Assembly: GCF_022603395.1 (NCBI RefSeq)
Contig: NZ_JAIBKA010000007.1
Location: 1 to 64,000 of the forward strand
Length of the DNA: 64,000 nucleotides
Reading direction: 5' to 3'
Origin: Desulfoferrobacter suflitae
GTDB lineage: Bacteria; Desulfobacterota; Syntrophobacteria; Syntrophobacterales; Syntrophobacteraceae
Shown: positions 25,304-34,792 of the stretch, piece after piece
Position numbering within the stretch: position 1 is the stretch's first letter
Layout: every line of letters starts with the position of its first letter
The notes under the pieces: generated by a model
Seen by the model: the letters and a program-made list of their open reading frames with translations, nothing else
Told to the model about the DNA's origin: nothing
Database searches by the model: none
Translations under genes and position numbers: made by a program

Positions 25304-26503
25304 ATGATTGGGTTTGTTTATCAGCTGAGAGAAGCCGGCATACCGGTGAGTGTGCAATATGTTCTGGAGCTTTATCGGGCTCTGCAGCGTGGCCTGGCAC
25401 CCGATGTGGATCGGCTCTTCCTGCTCGCTCGACTCATCTTTGTCAAGCGAGTGGAATTCTACGACACCTTCGAGCAGGTTTTCGCCGCCTACTTCATGGG
25501 GGGCGATGCGGCCCGGCGCATCACCGACTGGGAACAACTGCTGGGCGGAAAACCGTTTCAGGAATGGCTGCGGGAACAAATCGAGACCGGTCAACTCTCC
25601 CCGGAAGAGATCCGCCAACTGGACAACGAGGAACTGCTCGCCCGTTTTTATGAAACGGTCATGGCGCAGCAGGGCCGTCACGAAGGCGGCCACACCTGGG
25701 TGGGCACGCGGGGAAGGTCGGCATACGGCCACAGCGGCCTGCAGGGGGGAGGCATTCGGGTGTATGGGGAAAGCGTCCACGGCACCGCGCAGAAGGTCAT
25801 CGGCGAGAGGCGCTACATCAATTACAGCGAAACGCGGACTCTTGCGACGGAAAATCTGCGGCAGGTCCTGACTTCCCTTAAAAGTCTGCGCCCCGCCGGC
25901 CCTGAAACGGAGCTCAACATCGATGAAACCATTGCCCGTACGGCCAGGAATGGGGGAGAAATCGAACTGGTTTTCGGGCGTGAACTGCGCAATCGCATCA
26001 AATTGATCATACTCCTGGACAATGGCGGGTATTCCATGACCCCTTACGTGGATCTGGTCAAGACCGTTTTCAACAAGATCCGCGATGCGTTCAATGATGT
26101 GAGCTACTATTACTTTCACAATTGCATCTACGGGGCGGTTTACCAGGATGTTCGGCGGACCCGGCCGATCAAATGGGAAAAGCTGACAAGCGAGGGCCAG
26201 TCCACCCGGCTGATTGTCATCGGCGACGCCAATATGGCTCCATCGGAGCTCATGGCTGCGCACGGCTCCCTCGATATCATGACCAGCGTGCGCAAACCCG
26301 GCTATGAGTGGCTGCAGGAGCTGCGCACCGCCTATCCCGTCAGCATCTGGCTGAACCCCATTCCGCGCTATCGCTGGTCGCGGGAAAGTGTCAGCATCCC
26401 GCACATACAGCGCATTTTTCCCATGGAGGACCTGACCCTGGCGGGCATCAAGAACGCCGTAAGCTACCTCAACCTTCAAGGGCAGGATTTCGACCGCCGT
26501 TGA
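25304..26503 (+). CDS. VWA (CoxE-like) partner of the MoxR ATPase
   Basis: A 399-residue protein with an N-terminal CoxE-like helical part (MIGFVYQLREAGIPVSVQYV) and a C-terminal von Willebrand A domain. The MIDAS-like loop reads LIILLDNGGYSMTPYVD, an altered DxSxS, followed by YYYFHNCIY. The metal site may be weakened. It is cytoplasmic and likely co-transcribed with the MoxR gene. Confidence 0.75.
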   Translation: MIGFVYQLREAGIPVSVQYVLELYRALQRGLAPDVDRLFLLARLIFVKRVEFYDTFEQVFAAYFMGGDAARRITDWEQLLGGKPFQEWLREQIETGQLSPEEIRQLDNEELLARFYETVMAQQGRHEGGHTWVGTRGRSAYGHSGLQGGGIRVYGESVHGTAQKVIGERRYINYSETRTLATENLRQVLTSLKSLRPAGPETELNIDETIARTARNGGEIELVFGRELRNRIKLIILLDNGGYSMTPYVDLVKTVFNKIRDAFNDVSYYYFHNCIYGAVYQDVRRTRPIKWEKLTSEGQSTRLIVIGDANMAPSELMAAHGSLDIMTSVRKPGYEWLQELRTAYPVSIWLNPIPRYRWSRESVSIPHIQRIFPMEDLTLAGIKNAVSYLNLQGQDFDRR

Positions 26504-26542
26504 CGCGCGTGGATGGATTCGGGGAAGGGAAGCGACGCTCAC

Positions 26543-27355
26543 ATGGCCTACATCAACCAGGAAGTTCGTCGTCTGCTCGGCCGGGCGGTGCACCATTACC
26601 AATTGATCGAGGATGGCGACAGGATCGCCGTTGCCGTTTCCGGCGGCAAAGACAGCATGCTGTTGCTCTGGCTGCTGCGCGAGCGGCTCAAACGGATCCC
26701 CATCGATTATCGGCTGGTGGCGATTCACATCGATCCCGGCTTTGATGGTGCAGCGGCGGAGCAACTCGAAGCATTCCTGCAAAAAGAACAATTTGACTAT
26801 GAGATCGTTCGAACGGATCACGGCATCAGGGCGCACAGCGACGAGAACCGGGAAAATCCCTGTTTTTTGTGTGCACGCCTGCGCCGGACCTCCTTATTTC
26901 GCAAGGCTCAGGAATTGGGCTGCGGCAAGATCGCCCTCGGGCACAATCAGGATGATTTCATTGAAACCTTTTTCATCAACATTTGCTATGGCGGCCAAAC
27001 CGCTTCCATGATGCCCAGGCAGCCGTTCTTCGGAGGCGAGATCAGCGTCATTCGACCTCTCGCACTGGTACCCGCTGCAAAAGTGGAACGTCTCTGCAGA
27101 CAGCTTTCGTTGCCCGTCCTTGCCAACTGCTGCCCGTCGATGAACAACAACAAGCGGCAACAGATCCGTTCTCTTCTGACCACTCTGTACCGCAGCAATC
27201 GCAAGGTGCGCGGCAACATTTTTCACGCCATGAGTCATGTGAACCTGGATTACCTTCCCCCTGCCCTCCAACCCCCAATAGACGATTCCGGAAATCCTTC
27301 GGAATCGAGACGAGACAATGATCATGGGCCAGAACAAGACATTTTACCTTATTGA
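26543..27355 (+). CDS. ttcA: TtcA-like tRNA 2-thiocytidine synthase
   Basis: A 270-residue PP-loop protein. VAVSGGKDSMLLLWLL is the ATP-binding PP-loop. ENPCFLCARLRR (CxxC) and the later ANCCPSMNNN supply [4Fe-4S] ligands. GHNQDDFIETFF is also typical. It should thiolate C32 of certain tRNAs. The start at 26543 (MAYINQEV) is preferred. Its end overlaps the polA start by 38 nt. Confidence 0.8.
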   Translation: MAYINQEVRRLLGRAVHHYQLIEDGDRIAVAVSGGKDSMLLLWLLRERLKRIPIDYRLVAIHIDPGFDGAAAEQLEAFLQKEQFDYEIVRTDHGIRAHSDENRENPCFLCARLRRTSLFRKAQELGCGKIALGHNQDDFIETFFINICYGGQTASMMPRQPFFGGEISVIRPLALVPAAKVERLCRQLSLPVLANCCPSMNNNKRQQIRSLLTTLYRSNRKVRGNIFHAMSHVNLDYLPPALQPPIDDSGNPSESRRDNDHGPEQDILPY

Positions 27356-30032
27356 CGGCAGCTCCTATATCTACCGGGCGTTTTACGCCATAGGGCGGCT
27401 GACCAACGCCAAGGGCATGCCCACCCAGGCCGTCTACGGCTTCAATCAGATGATCCTGAAGGTGCTGCGCGATGAAGACCCGGACTATGTGTGCGTGGTC
27501 TTTGACGCTCCCGGCCCGACTTTTCGCAGCGAGATTTTCGCCGATTACAAGGCCAACCGGCAGAAGATGCCCGAAGATCTCACCGTGCAAATCCCCTATA
27601 TCAAGGATCTGGTGCACTATCACGGCATCCCTCAAATGGAACTGGAAGGCTGCGAAGCGGACGATCTGATCGCCACTCTGACGCGATGGAGCCGCGATCA
27701 GGACCTGGACGTGGTGATCGTATCGGCGGACAAAGACCTCATGCAGTTGATTCAAGATCCCCACATACGCCAGTGGGACCCGCAGAAGGATAAGGTGTTC
27801 CGTGAGCGGGAAGTAGCCGAGCGCTACGGGGTGACGCCCCGGCAGATGAAGGATTTTCTCGCACTGATGGGAGACAGTTCGGACAATATTCCGGGGGTCA
27901 AAGGAGTGGGCGAAAAAACGGCGCGCGCGTTGCTCGAGCAGTGGGATTCGCTGGAGGAAATCTACTCTCACATCGAAGACGTCACTCCCCCTTCGGTGCG
28001 GAAAAAACTGCTGGAACATCGAGAGGCGGCCTATTTGTCCCGCAAACTGGTGGGGTTCAAGAGGGATGTCGTCATCGAGCGCGGACTGGCTGATTTTGCC
28101 AGACAGCCGACGTCGCTTGCCGACCTTGCCCGGTTGTACGACGAGCTCGATTTCAAAACGCTCATTGATGCGCTGCGCCAGGAACACAGCGACATTGGCC
28201 CGGTGGCTGAAGAGACGAACAAGGCGCAAATCGACAACCGCCTTGTATCGAGTCAACAAGATTTCGATGACCTGATTGTTCGGCTGAAACGCCACAAAGA
28301 GTTTTCCATAGACCTCGAGACCACCTCGCAGGACCCAATGCTCGCGAAGATAGTGGGGGTGGCCCTCTGCTGGGAGGATGACTCAGCGTACTACGTGCCG
28401 GTCGCCCACGAGGGTCCCAACAGTGATCAGCAGCTCTCCCGGGAAAGGGTGCTGAGAGCACTCGAACCTTTGCTGTCCCGGGACAGTTTCGGCAAAATCG
28501 GACAGAACGCCAAATACGAATGGGTCGTTTTCAAGCAGCATGGCATCGACTTCAGGGGGATCGCCTTTGATACCATGGTGGCCAGTTATCTGCTGGACCC
28601 GGAAAAACGTTCCCACCGGCTCGAACGGATCGCTGCAGAGCATCTGGGTGAGGGGATGCTCACTTATACGGACCTGACGGGCAAAGGCAAAAATCAGATC
28701 GGATTTCAGCAGGTGGACGTGACCCAGGCGGCCGAATACGCCTGCGGGGATGCCAACATCGCCTGGCGCTTGATGCCCGTATTAAAGCAAAAGCTGGCCG
28801 ACTCCGGCCTGGTCACTCTTTATGAAACTCTCGAACTGCCGCTCATCGAGATTCTCGCAGGCATGGAACATCGGGGAATTCTGGTGGACTCAAACAAGCT
28901 GGAGTCTCTCTCCATCGAGCTGGAAAAATCCATGGACCAGCAGACCGCCCGCATCTATGAGCTCGCCGGAGAGGAATTCAATATCCAATCGCCCAAACAG
29001 CTGGCCCAGATTCTGTTTGACAAGCTCGGGCTGCGCGTAATCAAGAAAACCAAGACGGGTCCTTCGACCGATGTCAATGTGTTGGAACAACTGGCGCTGG
29101 AACATCCCATAGCTGAGCACGTGCTGGCCTACCGGAGCCTCGCCAAGCTCAAGGGAACGTATGCCGATGCCCTGGCCAAGCTGATCCATCCCCAAACCGG
29201 AAGGATTCATACCTCCTTCAATCAAACGGTGACGGCAACGGGACGGCTCAGCAGCTCGGACCCGAATCTGCAGAACATCCCTATCCGTTCGGAAGAGGGG
29301 AAAAAAATTCGTGAAGCGTTTATCGCATCGCCCGACTGTTGCCTGCTGTCGGTCGATTATTCGCAAATCGAATTGAGGATTCTGGCCCACTACAGCCAGG
29401 ACGAGCATCTTGTCCAGGCATTTCGTGAAAATGCCGACGTCCACCGGCGAACGGCGGCGGAAATGTTCGGCATACCCCCACTGGAGGTCACCCCGGAAAT
29501 GCGCCGCCAGGCCAAAACCATCAACTTCGGCATCATTTACGGCATGGGCCCCTTCGGACTGGCACAGCGGCTCTACATCAGCAACACCATGGCAAAGGCG
29601 GCCATTGACCGCTATTTCGAAAGGTATCGCGGGGTAAAGCAGTTTATTGACGCCTCCATTGAGACGGCACGCAAGGCGGGATATACGGAAACATTGCTCG
29701 GAAGAAAGCGGGCCGTCCCGGAATTACACAGCCGCAACCGCAACGTGCGGCAGCAAGGGGAACGCCTGGCCATCAACACTCCGATTCAGGGGACGGCCGC
29801 CGATCTCATCAAAAAAGCGATGATCGATGTCGAAGGCGCCCTGCATCAGGCCAGGCTGAACACGGCAATGCTGCTGCAGGTGCACGACGAGCTGCTGTTC
29901 GAAGTCCCGGTGAAAGAGCTGGATGACGCGCGTGAATTGATCAGGGAGAGAATGGAGCAGGTCTGGCCCCTTTCCGTACCTCTCACCGTCGAAATGGGTT
30001 GGGGGGAAAACTGGGCGGAAGCGCATGCCTGA
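27318..30032 (+). CDS. polA: DNA polymerase I
   Basis: 904 residues. The 5' nuclease domain spans about 1-290 (YLIDGSSYIYRAFYAI, GVKGVGEKTA). A 3'-5' exonuclease domain spans about 325-490 and keeps SIDLETT, DTMVASYLLD and YACGD. The usual Asp of its second motif is Glu (QNAKYEW). The polymerase domain (about 530-904) has VDYSQIELRILAHYS, RRQAKTINFGIIYGM and LQVHDELLFEV. It fills gaps in repair and removes RNA primers. It starts within the end of ttcA. Confidence 0.96.
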   Translation: MIMGQNKTFYLIDGSSYIYRAFYAIGRLTNAKGMPTQAVYGFNQMILKVLRDEDPDYVCVVFDAPGPTFRSEIFADYKANRQKMPEDLTVQIPYIKDLVHYHGIPQMELEGCEADDLIATLTRWSRDQDLDVVIVSADKDLMQLIQDPHIRQWDPQKDKVFREREVAERYGVTPRQMKDFLALMGDSSDNIPGVKGVGEKTARALLEQWDSLEEIYSHIEDVTPPSVRKKLLEHREAAYLSRKLVGFKRDVVIERGLADFARQPTSLADLARLYDELDFKTLIDALRQEHSDIGPVAEETNKAQIDNRLVSSQQDFDDLIVRLKRHKEFSIDLETTSQDPMLAKIVGVALCWEDDSAYYVPVAHEGPNSDQQLSRERVLRALEPLLSRDSFGKIGQNAKYEWVVFKQHGIDFRGIAFDTMVASYLLDPEKRSHRLERIAAEHLGEGMLTYTDLTGKGKNQIGFQQVDVTQAAEYACGDANIAWRLMPVLKQKLADSGLVTLYETLELPLIEILAGMEHRGILVDSNKLESLSIELEKSMDQQTARIYELAGEEFNIQSPKQLAQILFDKLGLRVIKKTKTGPSTDVNVLEQLALEHPIAEHVLAYRSLAKLKGTYADALAKLIHPQTGRIHTSFNQTVTATGRLSSSDPNLQNIPIRSEEGKKIREAFIASPDCCLLSVDYSQIELRILAHYSQDEHLVQAFRENADVHRRTAAEMFGIPPLEVTPEMRRQAKTINFGIIYGMGPFGLAQRLYISNTMAKAAIDRYFERYRGVKQFIDASIETARKAGYTETLLGRKRAVPELHSRNRNVRQQGERLAINTPIQGTAADLIKKAMIDVEGALHQARLNTAMLLQVHDELLFEVPVKELDDARELIRERMEQVWPLSVPLTVEMGWGENWAEAHA

Positions 30033-30095
30033 GGATGGCAGCCAGGCGGCGGAGGGCGGCGGAGAATGACGGTAAAAGGGCTGGAACCAGGCACA

Positions 30096-30133
30096 AACAC
30101 CAAAGCCGCCTGCTGGCAGGCGGCTTTGGTGTT
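30096..30133. terminator. Bidirectional terminator between polA and the membrane protein
   Basis: An 18-bp perfect stem (AACACCAAAGCCGCCTGC, loop TG, complement to 30133) followed by TTC. Strong hairpin between convergent genes. Confidence 0.8.
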
Positions 30134-30159
30134 TTCAGCATACGCAATGGCGGGCGAGC

Positions 30160-30471
30160 TTATTCTTCCTTGCTGCTCTCCGATTTGGCTTTCTCCAACT
30201 CGGCCTTTAACTTATCGACTTCCTGCTTATATTTTTCGGCTTCTTCCTTGAGCTTGCTTTCAGCTTGGCTGGCAACTTCCTCCACTTCTTTCTTTTTCAG
30301 AGGAAGCTTATCTTTCACCTCGTCATATCCTAAGTAGGCTGCCATGGCACCACCGAGCAACAGCATTAGAGGCACAGCACCCGCGAGCAGATACAGGAAG
30401 GGACCAAAAAAAACGAAGATCCCGATGATTCCCAAGAATGCCGCTGCAATTCCACCGATAAACACCTTCAT
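30160..30471 (-). CDS. Small membrane protein with C-terminal coiled coil
   Basis: 103 residues: two hydrophobic segments (about 4-23 and 26-46, Gly/Phe-rich), then a charged, heptad-like helix (KKKEVEEVASQAESKLKEEA onward) to the end. AAGGAGG precedes the ATG. No family recognised; a membrane-anchored scaffold is possible. Confidence 0.6.
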   Translation of the reverse strand: MKVFIGGIAAAFLGIIGIFVFFGPFLYLLAGAVPLMLLLGGAMAAYLGYDEVKDKLPLKKKEVEEVASQAESKLKEEAEKYKQEVDKLKAELEKAKSESSKEE

Positions 30472-30811
30472 GATCTTTCCTCCTTGTCCAGATTGGCGAT
30501 TCGAGTACGCTTATACCCTTCTACATATATACATATTCTGTTCTCCCGTTGATTGCATAGTGAGACGAGAGGATAATAAGAGAAAAAATTCGCATACCTC
30601 TTAGCATGGCCCTTGGAAGATTGCAAGGAGAAATTCAAGCCTGATCGGTGAAGATGGCTCTTGGGGGCGAGCTGCACAAGTCTTTTCTGTTGACTGCAGA
30701 GCTCGATCAAAAGTATAAAGACCAGTTCCAAATTTTTTCACCATGCGCCATCACCGCACCATTTGAATGTCAATGATCAGATGTTGTACCTTGAGCGGAG
30801 GGTCTTTTTTG
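30472..30811. other. 340-bp divergent intergenic region
   Basis: Between two divergent genes; it should carry both promoters. No gene or repeat recognised. Confidence 0.4.
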
Positions 30812-31987
30812 ATGACAAAACAACGGATTTACCTGGATCATATCGCCGGGACACCCATCAAACCTGAAGTATTGCAGGCCATGTTGCCTTTCCTGGAAGA
30901 ACATTTCGGGAACCCGGCGAGCATCCACCATCACGGCGAAGTTCCCCAGGACGCCCTGTTTCGAAGCCGGGAGCAGGTAGCTCGTTTGATAGGGGCCGAA
31001 ACAGAAGAAATCATTTTCACCTCATGCGGCACCGAATCCAATAATCTGGCACTGAAGGGAGCGGCGCTCAACCAGATTCATGAGAAAAAGCATTTGGTTA
31101 TCTCTTCAATAGAACATTATTCGGTGATGTATGCCGCCAAGGCTCTGGAGCAGTTTGGCTTCGCCATCAGCTTGGTACCGGTTGACGCTCTGGGCAGAGT
31201 AGATCCCGATGCGGTACGCGGGGCCCTGCGACCCGACACGGCTGTGGTTTCCGTCATGCTGGCCAACAACGAAGTGGGAACCATTCAGCCTCTGGCTGAA
31301 ATCGCTCGATGCACGCGTGCAGGCGGCATCCTGCTGCACACCGATGCGGTCGCCGCCACCGGACGTATTCCGGTGAATGTGGGCGAGTTGGGAGTGGATT
31401 TGTTGAGCCTCTCGGCGAATCAGTTCGGGGGACCCAAGGGTGCGGCTGCGCTTTTCTGCAGAAAAGGCGTGCAACTCTGGCCCCTGTTTCATGGGGGCGG
31501 TCAGGAGGACGGACGGCGCACGGGAACCGAGAACGTTGCCGGTATTGTGGGGATGGGAAAAGCGGCGGAACTGACCATGGCGGCCCTGGAGGAGCGGACC
31601 CATACCTGTCACCGATTGGAGAAGCTCTTGATGCGTGAGATATCGGATCGGATTGATGAGGTCAGGTTCAACGGCGATCCGAACAACCATTTGCCGGGAC
31701 TGGTCAACGTGTCCATCAGTTACGTCGAAGGAGAAGCCTTGCTGCTCCACATGGACATGCGCGGGATCAGCGTTGCCGGCGCTTCCGCCTGTATGTCGAT
31801 CACCGCCAAGGCGTCGCATGTGTTGGAAGCCATGGGAGCGCTGGGCGACGGGGCAATAGGAACGCTCTTATTCACCATGGACCAGGAGAACACGGAAGAG
31901 GAGATTCACAAGTCGGTGGACACCTTGTCCCAGGTGGTGACCATGTTGCGGGCCATGTCGCCTTTATACGGGCAGCACAAAGCATAG
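30812..31987 (+). CDS. NifS/IscS-family protein lacking the PLP lysine
   Basis: A 391-residue class V aminotransferase-fold protein, alignable end to end with IscS (IYLDHIAGTP, FTSCGTESNNLALKGAA, SSIEHYSVM, HTDAVAATG, YVEGEALLLHM). The PLP-lysine motif, SGHK in E. coli IscS, reads SANQ (Asn203, Gln204; CAG at 31421). The desulfurase Cys is kept in ASACMS (Cys327). The usual IRFSLG is GTLLFTMD. GGAGG lies 10 nt upstream of the ATG. No iscU is adjacent. It probably cannot form the internal aldimine, so a scaffold or altered role is likely, as proposed for the Archaeoglobus IscS that also lacks this lysine. Confidence 0.85.
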   Translation: MTKQRIYLDHIAGTPIKPEVLQAMLPFLEEHFGNPASIHHHGEVPQDALFRSREQVARLIGAETEEIIFTSCGTESNNLALKGAALNQIHEKKHLVISSIEHYSVMYAAKALEQFGFAISLVPVDALGRVDPDAVRGALRPDTAVVSVMLANNEVGTIQPLAEIARCTRAGGILLHTDAVAATGRIPVNVGELGVDLLSLSANQFGGPKGAAALFCRKGVQLWPLFHGGGQEDGRRTGTENVAGIVGMGKAAELTMAALEERTHTCHRLEKLLMREISDRIDEVRFNGDPNNHLPGLVNVSISYVEGEALLLHMDMRGISVAGASACMSITAKASHVLEAMGALGDGAIGTLLFTMDQENTEEEIHKSVDTLSQVVTMLRAMSPLYGQHKA

Positions 31988-32233
31988 TTCAGCAGACAGC
32001 GAACGGAGCGCGGATTCGCGCCGCCGCCTTGTCCGCAACCAGTTGGAATAAACGATTTTCTTCGTCACGCTGGTGACGCTTTATTTGGCCCATGTCGGGC
32101 GTGGGAAATGGCGGTTAGCGGGACCACAGGAACTTCTGCGGGAATTATCCGTTGTGCGTGGCGATGCATATGCGGATGGGGTCATGCGGTTGGATGTCGC
32201 ATTTGAGCCCCCCTGACGGGAATAGAATAGTTT
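31988..32233. other. Intergenic region with hairpin CGTCAC-GCTG-GTGACG
   Basis: The hairpin at 32063-32078 resembles the GTCACGC hairpin family in part. No T-run follows. No gene seen. Confidence 0.4.
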
Positions 32234-34792
32234 ATGATGCAACGACTGTTACATGGAATAGAGAAGCCGGGACGTTATGTAGGGAACGAAATCAATGCCT
32301 GCAGAAAAGAATTCGAACAGGCCGATGTGCATTTTCTGTTGGCCTTTCCGGATACCTATGAAGTAGGCTTGAGCCATTTGGGATTGCGTCTGCTTTACCA
32401 CCAGCTCAACGCCATGCAGGGAGTCATGGCTGACCGGGTATACGCCCCCTGGCTGGATTTTGAACAACGACTCAGAGCTTCTGGAGAGCCTCTGCGCAGT
32501 ATCGAGAGCAAACGCATTGTTAACGCATTCGATTTTGTCGGCGTAAGCCTGCAATATGAACTGAGCTACACCAACATACTCACCATCCTGGACCTGGGCG
32601 GCATCCCGCTGAGGAGTGGAGAGCGCGCAGCCCATCATCCATGGGTGACCGCCGGCGGACCGTGCGCATTCAATCCCGAACCCCTGGCAGACTTTTTCGA
32701 CTTCATTGTGCTGGGCGAGGCCGAGCAGGTACTGCCGGAGCTGATTCAGGCATTCCGGGAATGGAACACCTCGCGGCACACCGCTTCCAGACATGAATTT
32801 CTTACAGAGATTCGCAAGATTCCGGGGATTTACGTTCCATCCTTTTTCCACATTGCCTACCACCCGAGCGGCACAATCGCCGGCATCGAGCCCCTCTTCT
32901 CAGATTATACCCGGGTCGAAAAACGGCTGGTAATGGACCTTGATCAAGCCTCACCCATTCCCGAAAGCCCTTTGGTGCCTCTGTTGGACATTGTGCACAA
33001 CAGACTCGGTGTCGAAATAGCCAGGGGCTGCACCAGGAGCTGCCGCTTCTGCCAGGCGGGTTATCTCTACCGACCGGTACGCGAGCGCGATCCACAACAA
33101 GTACTGGAGCGCACGGAACTAGCGCTGGCCAGCAGCGGTTTCGAGGAGCTTTCGCTGCTTTCCTTGAGCAGTGGCGACTACTGCCAAATACAGGCGTTGC
33201 TGACAGCGCTGGTGGAGCGATTTGCGCACGAACAGGTCGCTGTTTCATTACCTTCCATGCGGGTGGGGACTCTCACGCCGGAGCTCATGGAACTGGTGCG
33301 CCGGGTCAGAAAGACCGGCTTTACCCTGGCCCCCGAGGCGGGCAGCGAGCGGCTGCGGCGGGTCATCAACAAAGACATTCTCGACGAGGATTTGCTGTGC
33401 ACCGCGCAAACCGCCTTCAGATTGGGCTGGCGGCTGATGAAGCTGTACTTTATGACGGGACTGCCAAGCGAAACCGAGGATGACCTGGAGGCGATGGCAG
33501 CACTTTGCCGCCGGGTTTGGGAGCTGGCCAAACGGTCCAAGGCGGCAATCAACGTCTCAGTTGCAACCTTTGTCCCCAAACCGCAGACCCCTTTTCAGTG
33601 GGTGCCGCAAATTACCCGCGAAACGGTGGAACGGCGGTTGGAAAGCTTGCAGCAACGCTTTAAGCGGCCCGGATTGCGCCTGAAATGGCACCATCCAGGT
33701 CACAGCCTGCTGGAAGCCGTCTTTGCAAGAGGCGACCGGCGGCTGGGAGAGGTACTGACCCGAGCCTGGCGTTTGGGAGCTCGATTTGACGGGTGGACGG
33801 AAATGCTGCGCGAAGACGTGTGGCAATGCGCGTTCCATGACAGCGGGCTGGATATGGCGTTCTACGCCCAGCGCGAGCGTGCTGGTGATGAAATTCTTCC
33901 GTGGGACCATCTGTCGGCAGGAGTAGACAAAGACTATTTGTGGCGTGAGTATCAGAAAGCTTTGAATGAAGAGTACACGCGCGATTGCCGCCGGCATGGC
34001 TGCGACGGCTGCGGGGTGTGCGATCACAAGGAGGTCAAGCCCCGCCTGTATGATTCAGCAGAAGGACAGCCGATAGCGATTGTTCGCCGAAACACCGTCG
34101 AGCCGGGCAACACTGATGCCCATCTCTATCAGCTGCAATATGCCAGGCTGGGAGATGCACGTTTTTTTGGCCAACTGGAAGTGGCTCAGGCTTTTGCACG
34201 AGCGGTCCGCCGTGCCGCTCTGCCGGCCGCGTACAGTCTCGGGTTTCATCCGCATATGAAGCTCTCCTTCGGGCAGGCTTTGCCGCTGGGGCTGGAGAGC
34301 CTCATCGAAGAAGCCTATCTCTCCCTCACCCGGGAAAGAGATTGCCGAGCGATTGCCACGCTGCTCAACGTCCATTTGCCTGAAGGCATAACCGTCGCCC
34401 GGGTGCAAAAAGTCGCTCAACGCTCGCCGGCAGAAGTCGCTCACAAGGTCACTTATCGGGTTTCCGATTTGCTTCCCTGGGCTGTTCGCATTATACTGCA
34501 AAATCTGCCGAGACTTGGACAGGAAACCCTCAGTAAGAGGACCAAGAAACGGATGGTCACGGCCCAATTGAGTGAAATCCTGCTGGATTTACGACCAGTG
34601 GACGAATCCTCCCTGGAAATGGACCTACATGAAGCGCCGGGACTGTGTTTCAGGCCCACCATGATCCTGGAACGCCTCCTGGGAGAATCTACCGATATTG
34701 CATCAGGCTGCCGCATTTGCAAAGTGAGGGCCATCCCCTTTGCTGGACTGGAGGAAAACGAGGATGTCCATCGAGCTCATCATCAATGCTAA
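32234..34792 (+). CDS. Radical SAM protein fused to DUF2344
   Basis: 852 residues. The N-terminal about 250 residues match the B12-binding-like leader of TIGR03960-type proteins. The radical SAM core begins with GCTRSCRFCQAGY near residue 265-278 (CxxxCxxC). The last about 240 residues (YQLQYARLGDARFFGQLEVA, LGFHPHMKLSFGQALPLGLE) are DUF2344, often a separate gene. RNase G follows with a 29-nt overlap, a pairing seen in many bacteria. Reaction unknown; RNA modification is a reasonable guess. Confidence 0.85.
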   Translation: MMQRLLHGIEKPGRYVGNEINACRKEFEQADVHFLLAFPDTYEVGLSHLGLRLLYHQLNAMQGVMADRVYAPWLDFEQRLRASGEPLRSIESKRIVNAFDFVGVSLQYELSYTNILTILDLGGIPLRSGERAAHHPWVTAGGPCAFNPEPLADFFDFIVLGEAEQVLPELIQAFREWNTSRHTASRHEFLTEIRKIPGIYVPSFFHIAYHPSGTIAGIEPLFSDYTRVEKRLVMDLDQASPIPESPLVPLLDIVHNRLGVEIARGCTRSCRFCQAGYLYRPVRERDPQQVLERTELALASSGFEELSLLSLSSGDYCQIQALLTALVERFAHEQVAVSLPSMRVGTLTPELMELVRRVRKTGFTLAPEAGSERLRRVINKDILDEDLLCTAQTAFRLGWRLMKLYFMTGLPSETEDDLEAMAALCRRVWELAKRSKAAINVSVATFVPKPQTPFQWVPQITRETVERRLESLQQRFKRPGLRLKWHHPGHSLLEAVFARGDRRLGEVLTRAWRLGARFDGWTEMLREDVWQCAFHDSGLDMAFYAQRERAGDEILPWDHLSAGVDKDYLWREYQKALNEEYTRDCRRHGCDGCGVCDHKEVKPRLYDSAEGQPIAIVRRNTVEPGNTDAHLYQLQYARLGDARFFGQLEVAQAFARAVRRAALPAAYSLGFHPHMKLSFGQALPLGLESLIEEAYLSLTRERDCRAIATLLNVHLPEGITVARVQKVAQRSPAEVAHKVTYRVSDLLPWAVRIILQNLPRLGQETLSKRTKKRMVTAQLSEILLDLRPVDESSLEMDLHEAPGLCFRPTMILERLLGESTDIASGCRICKVRAIPFAGLEENEDVHRAHHQC

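Noticed and set aside
26543-27355. TilS (tRNA-Ile lysidine synthase) instead of TtcA
   Set aside because: The CxxC pair and the later Cys of TtcA-type iron-sulfur enzymes are present.
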